Shown here: piece after piece, positions 1 to 7,227 of the stretch | Position numbering within the stretch: position 1 is the stretch's first letter | How the letters are laid out: every line of letters starts with the position of its first letter | NCBI GenBank assembly: GCA_023387335.1 | Contig: JAEWIF010000012.1 | Span: 1-37,575 of the forward strand | Origin: Pseudomonadota bacterium | Lineage (GTDB): Bacteria > Pseudomonadota > Gammaproteobacteria > Burkholderiales > Burkholderiaceae_C | DNA length: 37,575 nucleotides | Reading direction: 5' to 3' | Program-made: the position numbers and the translations under genes | The notes under the pieces: model-generated | What the model was told of the DNA's origin: nothing | The model's input: only the letters and a program-made list of their open reading frames with translations | Databases searched by the model: none

Positions 1-175
1 TCGACATGAACCTCTGACTCGCGGCGACTGTTTGAACGGAGCGCTGCAAGCGCGCAGTGAGTTTCGCCGCGTGGGCCCGCACCCCGGAAGGCGACGCGCG
101 CAGCGTGCGAAGCACGCGGAGAGTCACACCATGAGCCCGGGCCAGGCATCGCCTGCCGCGCGGGCGCGACGCCAA
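1..175. repeat. Left copy of window-terminal inverted repeat
   Basis: Bases 1-175 are the reverse complement of 37401-37575 with two mismatches (left positions 128 and 169). The first 127 bases match perfectly. The element contains short perfect hairpins, for example GCGTGC-GAA-GCACGC at 103-117, GCGCT-GCA-AGCGC around 41-53 and CAGGC-ATC-GCCTG around 143-155. It ends 5 bases from the stop codon of the ABC ATPase gene. It has no convincing reading frame. The pair may extend beyond the window. Confidence 0.95.
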
Positions 176-180
176 ACTCA

Positions 181-1275
181 CTAAGGCGACATCGGCGGTG
201 TCCCCGCCCCCGCGCCGCGCTCGAACGTGACCACGTGGTCCACCTCGGGCCGGATGCCGATCCACTCGCCGACTTTGTGGTCGTGGTGGCTCGGGACGTG
301 GGCCATCACCACCTCGCCGCTGCGAAGGCGCAGCGTGTAGAGGAACTCCGAGCCGCGGAAAGCCTTGCGCACGATCTGCGCCTTCACCGGCGCGGCGTCG
401 TCGTGGACGATGTCGTCGGCGCGCAGCAGCACCTCGCAGTCGCCGGCGCGGAAGGCCGTCGGCAGCGGGCATTCGGCGACGTCGGTCAGCTCGCCCAGCG
501 GCGTGTCCACCACCACCTGGCCGTCGACCTCGCGCAGGCGCGCCGGCGTGAACACGCCGTGGCCGATGAAGTCGGCGACGAAGCGCGTGGCCGGGCGGTG
601 GTAGAGCGTGTACGCGTCGTCCCACTGGTGCAGCCGGCCCTGGTGCATCACCCCGATGCTGTCGCCGATGGCGAACGCCTCCAGCTGGTCGTGCGTGACG
701 AACAGCGCCGTCGCGCCCGCCGACTTCAGGATCCCGCGGATCTCGTGCGCGAGGCGCTCGCGCAGCTCGACGTCGAGGTTGGAGAACGGCTCGTCCAGCA
801 GGAGCAGCTGCGGCCGCGGCGCCAACGCCCGCGCCAGCGCGACGCGCTGCTGCTGCCCGCCCGAGAGTTCGTGCGGCATGCGCGGCTCGCTCCCGGCCAG
901 GCCGACCAGGGCCAGCACCTCGGCCACGCGGTCGCGCCGTTCGCCGCGCGGCAGCTGCGACAGGCCGAAGCCCACGTTGCGGCCCACGTCCAGGTGCGGG
1001 AACAGCGCGTAGTCCTGGAACACCATGCCGATGCGGCGGCTCTCCGCGGGCACGTGCACGGCCGGGCTTTCGACGATCTCGCCCGAGATGCGGATCTCGC
1101 CCTCGCTCGCGCGCTCCAGGCCCGCGACCGCGCGCAGCAGCGTGGTCTTGCCGCAGCCCGAAGGCCCGATCAGCACGCCGATGTCGCCGGCGGGCAGGCC
1201 GAACGAGACCTCGTCGACCGCGGGCCGGGCCTGTCCGCCGTAGCGGACGCTCAATCGGGACAGTTCGACATGCAT
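181..1275 (-). CDS. ABC transporter ATP-binding protein, ferric iron (FbpC-like)
   Basis: Cytoplasmic ATPase subunit, 364 residues, that would energise the divergently encoded permease. Visible motifs: Walker A GPSGCGKTT (about 37-45), Q-loop VFQDYALFPH, signature LSGGQQQR (137-144), Walker B LLLLDEP (157-163) and H-loop THD (His195). A C-terminal TOBE-like regulatory region follows from about 240. The PotA/FbpC/CysA family has this layout. Iron is favoured because of the fused two-domain permease next door and the Fur-like site between the genes. No periplasmic binding protein is in the window. The start is the ATG before HVELSRLSV; a longer frame reaching 1470 would read through the promoter region and its N-terminus looks non-homologous. 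No clear ribosome-binding site is seen. Confidence 0.88.
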   Translation of the reverse strand: MHVELSRLSVRYGGQARPAVDEVSFGLPAGDIGVLIGPSGCGKTTLLRAVAGLERASEGEIRISGEIVESPAVHVPAESRRIGMVFQDYALFPHLDVGRNVGFGLSQLPRGERRDRVAEVLALVGLAGSEPRMPHELSGGQQQRVALARALAPRPQLLLLDEPFSNLDVELRERLAHEIRGILKSAGATALFVTHDQLEAFAIGDSIGVMHQGRLHQWDDAYTLYHRPATRFVADFIGHGVFTPARLREVDGQVVVDTPLGELTDVAECPLPTAFRAGDCEVLLRADDIVHDDAAPVKAQIVRKAFRGSEFLYTLRLRSGEVVMAHVPSHHDHKVGEWIGIRPEVDHVVTFERGAGAGTPPMSP

Positions 1276-2965
1276 GGGCTTGGATTCTAGATGCGTACAA
1301 TTCTCATTTGCATTGTCGCAGCGAACCTCTTCCCCCATCACCGCGCGTCCTCCGTTGACCCTGCCGCGGCCCCGTGACCTCCTCATGCTGGCGGTGGCCG
1401 TGCTCATCGTGCTGCCCGTCGTGGCGGTGCTCGGCTCCTGGCTGGAGTGGGACGCCCACACCGCGGGCATCCTGCGCGAGATGGCGGCGACCGTGCTGCC
1501 GGGCTACGCCATCACGAGCGTGGTGCTGTGCATCGCGGTCGGCCTCGGCGTCGCCCTGGTCGGCACCGTCTCGGCCGCTGCCGTCACGCTCTTCGAGTTC
1601 CGCGGCCGCCGCTTCTTCGAATGGGCTCTGCTGCTGCCCTTGGCGATGCCCTCGTACGTGGTGGCCTATGCGTACACCGACTTCCTGCAGTTCAGCGGCC
1701 CGATGCAGGGCTGGATCCGCGCGACCTTCGGGCTCGAAGGCCGCGTCTTCCCCGAGGTGCGCAATACAGCGGGCGCTGCCGTGGTGTTCGTGTTCACGCT
1801 CTATCCCTACGTCTACCTGCTGGCGCGCGCGGCGCTGTCGGAACGCGCGGCGCACCTGATGGAAGCGGCGCGCCTGCTGGGCGCGCCCCTGGCCACGCGG
1901 GTGCTGCGCGTCGCGCTTCCGCTGGCGCGCCCCGCGGTCGCGGCCGGGGTGGCGCTCGCGCTGATGGAAACGCTGGCCGACTTCGGCGTGGCCAGCTACT
2001 TCGGCATCACGACCTTCACCACCGGCATCTACAAGGCCTGGCTGGCGATGGACAACCGCGTCGCCGCCGCCCAGCTGGCCACCTCGCTGCTGGCGGTGGT
2101 GGTCGTGCTGCTCGCGCTGGAGCACCGCGCGCAGCGGCGCATGCGATTCGCGGCTTCCCGCGGCGCCCGCGCGGGCTCGGCCGAAGCGCAGCCGGCGCGC
2201 CTGTCGGGCCGGCGCGCCGCGCTGGCCGTCCTTCTGTGCAGCCTGCCGATCCTGGGCGGGTTCGTGCTGCCGGTGCTGTTCATGCTGCGTCCGCTGGCGG
2301 CCGACTGGTCGGTGCTGCCCTGGGACCGCTTCCTGCAATGGGCCTGGAACAGCGTGCGCCTGGGCGCAATCACGGCCGTGCTCGCGATCGCCGCCGCGCT
2401 GCTGCTGGCCTCCAGCCTGCGCCGCGGCGGTGACGCGGTCACGCGCGGCGTGGTCCGGCTGGCCGGCCTGGGCTACGCGATCCCCGGCGCGGTCATCGTG
2501 GTCGGCCTGCTGCTGCCGGTCGGCTGGCTGCAGGCCGCCGCGCCGCAGGTGCCGGCCGTGTACTGGGTAACGGGCACGGTGCTCGGCGTCGTCTGGGCCT
2601 ACCTCGTCCGTTTCATGTCGGTCGCGCTGCAATCGGTGCAGAGCGGCTACGCCCGGATCCCGCGCAGCTTCGACGACTCGGCGCGCATGCTGGGCACCGG
2701 CCGGCTCGCGCTGCTGGCGCGCGTGCACTGGCCGCTGCTGCGCGGTTCCGCCGCGGCCGCCGCGCTGCTGGTGTTCGTGGACGTGATGAAGGAACTGCCC
2801 GCGACGATGCTGCTGCGCCCCTTCAACACCGACACGCTGGCCGTGGTGGCCTACCAGCTCGCGCGCGACGAGCGGCTGGGCGAAGCCGCCCTGCCGTCGC
2901 TGGCGCTGGTGCTGGTGGGTTTGCTGCCGGTGCTGCTGCTGAGCCGTTCGGTTCGACGCCGCTGA
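1274..2965 (+). CDS. Iron ABC transporter permease, two fused domains (FbpB-like)
   Basis: Inner-membrane permease of up to 563 residues with about 12 hydrophobic segments. It has two BPD-transport domains in one chain, each with an EAA-type loop: EAARLLGAPLATRVLRVALP in the first half, DDSARMLGTGRLALLARVHWP in the second. This fused form is typical of FbpB/SfuB ferric iron permeases. The start is uncertain. The only upstream ATG (1274) overlaps the start of the divergent ATPase gene and would place the Fur-box-like site inside the coding region. TTG at 1313 or ATG at 1385, just before the first membrane helix, are plausible later starts. Its partner ATPase is divergent. The iron-binding protein FbpA is absent from the window. 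Confidence 0.85.
   Translation: MGLDSRCVQFSFALSQRTSSPITARPPLTLPRPRDLLMLAVAVLIVLPVVAVLGSWLEWDAHTAGILREMAATVLPGYAITSVVLCIAVGLGVALVGTVSAAAVTLFEFRGRRFFEWALLLPLAMPSYVVAYAYTDFLQFSGPMQGWIRATFGLEGRVFPEVRNTAGAAVVFVFTLYPYVYLLARAALSERAAHLMEAARLLGAPLATRVLRVALPLARPAVAAGVALALMETLADFGVASYFGITTFTTGIYKAWLAMDNRVAAAQLATSLLAVVVVLLALEHRAQRRMRFAASRGARAGSAEAQPARLSGRRAALAVLLCSLPILGGFVLPVLFMLRPLAADWSVLPWDRFLQWAWNSVRLGAITAVLAIAAALLLASSLRRGGDAVTRGVVRLAGLGYAIPGAVIVVGLLLPVGWLQAAAPQVPAVYWVTGTVLGVVWAYLVRFMSVALQSVQSGYARIPRSFDDSARMLGTGRLALLARVHWPLLRGSAAAAALLVFVDVMKELPATMLLRPFNTDTLAVVAYQLARDERLGEAALPSLALVLVGLLPVLLLSRSVRRR
1295..1317. promoter_or_regulatory. Candidate Fur box between divergent iron-transport genes
   Basis: The minus strand reads GACAATGCAAATGAGAATTG followed by TAC. 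AATGCAAATGAGAATTGT resembles Fur operators built on the GATAATGATAATCATTATC consensus. It is the only AT-rich stretch between the two transporter genes and would suit iron repression of both. No strong -35/-10 pair could be assigned on either strand. This is a motif match by eye only. Confidence 0.5.
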
Positions 2966-2973
2966 TCAGCGGG

Positions 2974-3207
2974 TCAGACCTCGTCGGACCACTCCAGGCG
3001 GGTGGTGTTCGCGGTTTTTCGGAAGACGACTTCGCCGGTCGGCACGTGCACGACGCGGATCTCCTTGCCGTCGGGACGGGTGTGGCTCTTGGCGGCCAGG
3101 GTGACCGCGAGCGCGCGGTCACTGAAGCAATGCTGGGCTTCGGATGCAGGGAGCCACGGATTCGCGATCGGGTGGCTGCTCTCGATCCGGTAGTCGGCGC
3201 TCGTCAT
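2974..3207 (-). CDS. Unknown 77-residue protein with FliA-type promoter
   Basis: Small hydrophilic protein without a membrane segment or signal peptide. Its C-terminal half (KEIRVVHVPTGEVVFRKTAN) looks like a short beta-rich fold. I do not recognise the family. Three things support a real gene: a near-perfect Shine-Dalgarno (AAAGGAGGT, 6-7 bases before the ATG), a start codon without overlap, and an upstream TACA-N15-GCCGATAA sequence on the same strand (3311-3337) matching the sigma-28 pattern seen at the fliC and fliS promoters. It is convergent with the iron permease gene, ending 8 bases from it. The promoter suggests expression with late flagellar genes; the function is open. Confidence 0.75.
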   Translation of the reverse strand: MTSADYRIESSHPIANPWLPASEAQHCFSDRALAVTLAAKSHTRPDGKEIRVVHVPTGEVVFRKTANTTRLEWSDEV

Positions 3208-3310
3208 TCAAATACCTCCTTTGTCCTCTGCCTTGTGTTTCTTCGCCGCTCGCGCCTTTGTGTTGTGGACTGCCCGCCGGGGCGTCCTGTGTCGACGCGT
3301 CCGGCACAGG

Positions 3311-3337
3311 TTATCGGCGCCGGATGGCATGTATGTA
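3311..3337 (-). promoter_or_regulatory. Candidate sigma-28 (FliA) promoter of the 77-residue gene
   Basis: Read on the minus strand: TACA (3337-3334), 15 bases, GCCGATAA (3318-3311). The -10 is a perfect match to the FliA consensus and the -35 differs by one base from TAAA. Spacing equals that of the fliC and fliS promoters in this window. The predicted transcript leader before the ATG at 3207 is about 100 bases. Confidence 0.6.
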
Positions 3338-3440
3338 GGACGCCGCCGCATCGGCGGGAAACGCTTCGTACCGCCGGTGCACCCCCGCCTTAAGCCATCC
3401 CCCACTACAGTTTTCCCGCGCCGCTCCGAATCGCCAGGGC

Positions 3441-4637
3441 ATGAATTGCATAGTCCGTACTCCCTTGCTCGATGCCCAGCACAAGGTGCGGGGCTACCGG
3501 CTCGCCTGGCAGTCGCCGCGCGGCGGCGACGTCCAGCGCCTGGCCGCCTGCCTGGCGCGCTCACCGGATGACGAATCCCAGCCGGGCTGGAGCGCCGGCA
3601 GCGGCCTGGCCTTCCTGCAGGCGCCGGCCGGCGCGCTGTCGCCGGACACCTTCCCCGACCTCGTCGCCGAGAAGACGGTGCTCAGCCTCGAGGAGGCGGA
3701 TTTCCGCGTCCCCGCCGTGGGGCCGGCCGTGAAGGCGCTGCGCAAGCGCGGGTTCGGCATCTCGCTGCGGCTGCCGCAGCCCCGCGCCTTGCCGCCCGCC
3801 CTCGTCGCGATGCTCACCCACATCGAATTCGCTTTCGATCGGGAGCAGACCGTCGCGCGTCCGGCGATCGCCGCCGCGCCCGGCACCACGCCGCCGCTCT
3901 TCATCGCCGACCGCCTCGAGAGCTGGCAGGACTACCAGGCCTGCGCGGCGCTGGGCATCGACGCGTTCATCGGCCATCTGCATACGGCCGGCAGCGCGCC
4001 CACCAGCGCCACCGCCGGCCGCCTGAGCCCCGCCAGCGTGCTGGTGATGCAGCTGATCCAGATGGTGCAGTCCGACGCCGACGTGCGCGACCTCGAGGCC
4101 GCGCTCAAGCAGGACGCCGCGCTGGCCTACCGCCTGCTGCGCTGCCTGAACTCCGCGAGCTTCGGCCTGGGCGTCGAAGTGCAGTCGCTGCGGCATGCGG
4201 TCAGCATGATGGGTTACCGGCCGCTGCTGCGCTGGCTCGCGCTGCTGCTCGCGTCTTCCAGCTCGCAGGCGAACTCGCCGGTGCTGCTGCAGACCGCCAT
4301 CGTGCGCGGCCGCTTCACCGAGCTTCTGGGCCGCGGCCTGCTGCCGGCGAACGAGGCCGACAACCTGTTCGTGGTCGGCATGTTCTCGCTGATCGACCGG
4401 CTGCTCGGCGTGCCCATGGGCCAGGCGCTGGACAAGGTGCAGCTGGCCGGTCCCGTGGTGCAGGCGCTGCTCAAGCGCGAGGGCATCTACGGGCCCTTCC
4501 TGAAGCTGGCCGAAGCCTGCGAGCGCGCGGACGCCGATCCCGCCGCGCTGGCGGAAGCCGCCTTCGTCACCTCCGAGCAGGTCAACCGCGCGCACGTCGC
4601 CGCGCTGGCCTGGGCGGGCGAGCTGCAAGTGTCATGA
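3441..4637 (+). CDS. HDOD-domain protein with degenerate EAL half (YuxH type)
   Basis: 398 residues, cytoplasmic. Residues 1 to about 185 resemble an EAL phosphodiesterase fold in outline (start RTPLLDAQHKVRGYRLAW), but the EAL signature and metal-binding residues are absent, so c-di-GMP hydrolysis is unlikely. Residues from about 195 form an HDOD domain (QDAALAYRLLRCLNSASFGL, then LRHAVSMMGYRPLLRWLALL), which lacks HD-hydrolase residues in this family. EAL-HDOD proteins are regulatory adaptors often found near chemotaxis or c-di-GMP genes. The stop overlaps the start of the HPt gene by ATGA, so the two are probably translated together. No recognisable promoter is seen upstream; the flanking 3208-3440 holds only the divergent FliA-type site. 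Confidence 0.85.
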   Translation: MNCIVRTPLLDAQHKVRGYRLAWQSPRGGDVQRLAACLARSPDDESQPGWSAGSGLAFLQAPAGALSPDTFPDLVAEKTVLSLEEADFRVPAVGPAVKALRKRGFGISLRLPQPRALPPALVAMLTHIEFAFDREQTVARPAIAAAPGTTPPLFIADRLESWQDYQACAALGIDAFIGHLHTAGSAPTSATAGRLSPASVLVMQLIQMVQSDADVRDLEAALKQDAALAYRLLRCLNSASFGLGVEVQSLRHAVSMMGYRPLLRWLALLLASSSSQANSPVLLQTAIVRGRFTELLGRGLLPANEADNLFVVGMFSLIDRLLGVPMGQALDKVQLAGPVVQALLKREGIYGPFLKLAEACERADADPAALAEAAFVTSEQVNRAHVAALAWAGELQVS

Positions 4638-4978
4638 GCGAGCACGATCGAGCCGCCCTGGCCGCGCTGATCTCGAACCTGCCGGCCGAAACCCGCGGCG
4701 AACTGGTCCGCATGTACCGCCGGTCCCTCACCAATCAGCTGGACCTGATCGGCATGCGGCCCTACACGAACAGCGAAGCGCTGGTGGTCGCGCTGCACGG
4801 CCTCGCCGGTTCGGCGGCCATGATGCAGGACAAGGAGCTGTCGACATCGGCGCGAAGCATGGAGGGCGACCTGCTCGAAGGCCGCGTGGACGCGGCCTGG
4901 CGACGCTGGCCGACGATCCAGGCCCTGGCGCAGCGCACGCTGGCTCAGCTCGACTCGATCGAAGCGGCCGGCGACTGA
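4634..4978 (+). CDS. Histidine phosphotransfer (HPt) domain protein
   Basis: 114-residue stand-alone HPt protein. The phosphorylation motif is LHGLAGSAAMM with His55, followed by the helix ELSTSARSMEGDLLEG typical of HPt bundles (consensus HxLKGsA...G...L....LE). It would relay phosphoryl groups between receiver domains in the cytoplasm. It is coupled by ATGA overlap to the HDOD gene and faces, tail to tail, a NarL-type regulator whose upstream kinase carries its own receiver. It may serve that kinase in a multistep relay; this is inferred from position only. Confidence 0.82.
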   Translation: MSEHDRAALAALISNLPAETRGELVRMYRRSLTNQLDLIGMRPYTNSEALVVALHGLAGSAAMMQDKELSTSARSMEGDLLEGRVDAAWRRWPTIQALAQRTLAQLDSIEAAGD

Positions 4979-4979
4979 C

Positions 4980-5615
4980 TCAATGCAGCAGCCCGTGGCG
5001 CTGCGCGTAGTGCGCCAGCTGCGCATTGCTCGGCAGCTTCATCTTCTCCAGCAGCCGTGCGCGGTACACGCCCACGGTCTTGGGCGTCATGGCCAGCGCC
5101 TGCGCGATGCCGGGCAGCGGCACGCCGCGCGCGATCAGCACCAGCAGCTCGCGCTCGCGCTCGGTCAGCCGGTGGTGCGGCAGCGCCTGCTCGGGCGACG
5201 TCAGCTCGTCGACGAGCAGGTTGGCGACGGCCGGCGTCAGGTACTTGCGGCCGCGCGCCACCGAGCGCAGCGCGTCCAGCAGCACGCCGGGCTCGCCGGC
5301 CTTGTTCAGGTAGGCCAGCGCGCCGGCGCGCAGCGACTGCACGGCGTACTGGTCCTCGGGATACATGGACACCACCATCACGTGCGGGGCGCTAGCGCGC
5401 GCGGCGAGCGCTTCCAGGATCTGCAGGCCCGAACGGCCGGGCAGGTTGATGTCCAGCAGCAGCACCTCGCAGCCGGTCGAGGCCAGCAGAGGCTCCAGCG
5501 CGGTCCAGTCGCCGGCTTCGCCCACGACTTCGAAGGCGCCGTCCTGCGCCAGCGTGTCGCGCAGGCCGCGGCGGATGAGGGCGTGGTCGTCGGCGAGGAC
5601 GACTCGCGTCGTCAT
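4980..5615 (-). CDS. NarL/LuxR-type response regulator
   Basis: 211-residue DNA-binding response regulator. The receiver domain (about 1-120) has the acidic pair DD9-10, phospho-acceptor Asp55 in LLLLDINLPG and the conserved Lys in YLNKAGE. The LuxR-type helix-turn-helix (about 145-205) contains LTERERELLVLIARG and PKTVGVYRARLLEKM. It is the partner of the kinase directly upstream, whose stop it overlaps (ATGA). Targets are unknown. The nearby HPt gene converges with it, with a single base between the stop codons. Confidence 0.92.
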   Translation of the reverse strand: MTTRVVLADDHALIRRGLRDTLAQDGAFEVVGEAGDWTALEPLLASTGCEVLLLDINLPGRSGLQILEALAARASAPHVMVVSMYPEDQYAVQSLRAGALAYLNKAGEPGVLLDALRSVARGRKYLTPAVANLLVDELTSPEQALPHHRLTERERELLVLIARGVPLPGIAQALAMTPKTVGVYRARLLEKMKLPSNAQLAHYAQRHGLLH

Positions 5616-6679
5616 GCCGCCACCTCCGCGTCTTCCGTCAGCGGGATCCACAACATGAGCGTGGTGCGCCCCGGCACGGAAGAAACATCGAGCTGCCCGC
5701 CCAGCGCACGCACGCGCTCGGCCATGCCGCGCAGGCCCAGCGCGCCCGGACGCGCGCGCGTCGCCGCATCGAAGCCGCGGCCGTCGTCCTCGATTTCCAC
5801 CGACAGGCACTCCGGGCCGAGGTGCAGGTCGACCACCACGCGCGTCGCCTGCGCATGCTTGGACACGTTGGTCAGCGCTTCCTGGCAGGCGCGGTACACC
5901 GCGATGGCGGGATCGGGCGCGACGGCGGCGTCCTTCACGTTGCAGCGGAATTCCGCATGAAGGCCGTGGCGCGCGCGGAACTGCTGCACCAGGGCGCGGA
6001 TGGCCGCGGCCAGGCCGGCGTCCAGGGTGGACGGATGCAGGTTGCGCATGATCCGCTGCGCGGCCACGTGGGCGACGGACAGCTCGCCCAGCGCGCGGCG
6101 GATGCGCTCGGCCGCGGCCTCGCCGGTCTCGAACTGCGCCAGCTCGAGGTCGAAGCGCACGGCCGTGAGCGTGCCGCCGATGTCGTCGTGGATCTCGCGC
6201 GCGATCGCGGCGCGTTCCTGGTCGATGCGCGACTGCAGCTGCGCCGACAAGGCCTGCAGCTCGCGTTGCGACTCGGCCAGCTGCGCCAGCGCCTGCGCCT
6301 TCTCGCGGCGCGCCGCGGCGCCGGCCAGCGCGTTGCGCACCGCGGCGCCCAGGCGAAGGAGGCGGCCCTTGACCAGGTAATCGTCCACGCCGCGCCGCAT
6401 GGCCTCGACGGCGACCTCCTCGCCGATCACGCCGGACACGATGATGAAAGGCGGCGGCTCGGGCCGGCTGCGAACGATCTCGAAAGCCTCCGAGCTGGAA
6501 AAGCCCGGCAGGCAGTGGTCGGAGATCACGAGCTCCCAGGCATGTTCGTCGAGGGCTTCGCCCAGTTGCGCGGCCGATTCCACCCGGCGCGATTCGGACG
6601 CGATGCCCTGCTGGGCGAGAGTGGCCACCAGCAGCCGCCAGTCCAGCTCCGCGTCCTCGATCACCAGCAACTGCAGCAT
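5612..6679 (-). CDS. Receiver-histidine kinase (REC-HisKA_3-HATPase)
   Basis: 355 residues with no membrane segment, so a soluble cytoplasmic kinase. An N-terminal receiver (1 to about 118, Asp54 in VISDHCLPG) is followed by a coiled coil (about 125-155). Next come a HisKA_3 dimerisation domain with phospho-accepting His164 (AIAREIHDDIGGTL) and an HATPase domain with an N-box (CQEALTNVSKHAQA), EDDGRGFD and GLRGMAERV. This is the NarX/DegS kinase class, matching its NarL-type partner downstream. A receiver ahead of the kinase core suggests that its activity is set by another kinase or HPt protein. The start is the ATG at 6679 after a GAGCGGGGCGAGG leader; an in-frame extension to 6814 lacks domain character. 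Confidence 0.9.
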   Translation of the reverse strand: MLQLLVIEDAELDWRLLVATLAQQGIASESRRVESAAQLGEALDEHAWELVISDHCLPGFSSSEAFEIVRSRPEPPPFIIVSGVIGEEVAVEAMRRGVDDYLVKGRLLRLGAAVRNALAGAAARREKAQALAQLAESQRELQALSAQLQSRIDQERAAIAREIHDDIGGTLTAVRFDLELAQFETGEAAAERIRRALGELSVAHVAAQRIMRNLHPSTLDAGLAAAIRALVQQFRARHGLHAEFRCNVKDAAVAPDPAIAVYRACQEALTNVSKHAQATRVVVDLHLGPECLSVEIEDDGRGFDAATRARPGALGLRGMAERVRALGGQLDVSSVPGRTTLMLWIPLTEDAEVAA

Positions 6680-6843
6680 CCTCGCCCCGCTCCCACGCAC
6701 TTCCTGCGGTGCAGGATAAACGCGCGGGGCGCGCCGCGCGTGCATCCGCTTGCTTCGAAAAGCGGGCGGAGCGGGCCGCTTTCCGGCGCTTCGCCGATCG
6801 CCACCGCCTCCCACAATGGCCCGGACCTTTGATGGGGATGGCC

Positions 6844-7227
6844 ATGCAATCGATTCTCGCGGTCGACGACTCGGTGTCCATGCGGCAGCTGATCGCCTGG
6901 ACGCTTCGCGCCGCCGGCTACCACGTCATCGAAGCCGCCGACGGCGCCCAGGCGCTGGCGCAGGCCGGCTCGAACGACGTGGACCTGGTGATCACCGACC
7001 AGAACATGCCGGGCATGGACGGCCTGGCGCTCACGCGTTCGCTGCGCGCCGACGCGCGCCTGCGCGACGTGCCCGTGCTGATCCTCAGCACCGACGACGA
7101 CGCCGACCTGAAGCAGGCCGCGCGCAGCGCGGGCGCGACCGGGTGGCTGACCAAGCCGTTCGAGCCGCAGCGCCTGTTGGAAGTCATTCGCAAGGTGGCG
7201 CCGCCACCGGGAACCAAGCCATGCTGA
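6844..7227 (+). CDS. cheY: CheY-like single-domain response regulator
   Basis: 127 residues, one receiver domain: acidic DD8-9, phospho-acceptor Asp52 in LVITDQNMPGMDG, Ser/Thr switch in LILSTDD and Lys in WLTKPFEP. It is the first gene of the chemotaxis operon and its end overlaps the cheA start by 7 bases. It could bind FliM or act as a phosphate sink or kinase modulator beside the second CheY encoded at 36388. ATGs at 6832, 6838 and 6844 are all in frame; the last gives the usual CheY N-terminus. The 164 bases between it and the divergent kinase gene hold no promoter I can name. Confidence 0.87.
   Translation: MQSILAVDDSVSMRQLIAWTLRAAGYHVIEAADGAQALAQAGSNDVDLVITDQNMPGMDGLALTRSLRADARLRDVPVLILSTDDDADLKQAARSAGATGWLTKPFEPQRLLEVIRKVAPPPGTKPC

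Noticed and set aside
3441..3990. Active c-di-GMP phosphodiesterase in the HDOD protein
   Set aside because: The EAL signature and metal-binding acidic residues are absent, so only a degenerate EAL-like half can be claimed.
6781..6831. GCCGATCG before the cheY-like gene as a sigma-28 -10 box
   Set aside because: Nothing resembling TAAA or TCAA lies at the 15-base spacing, and the last two bases of the -10 do not match.
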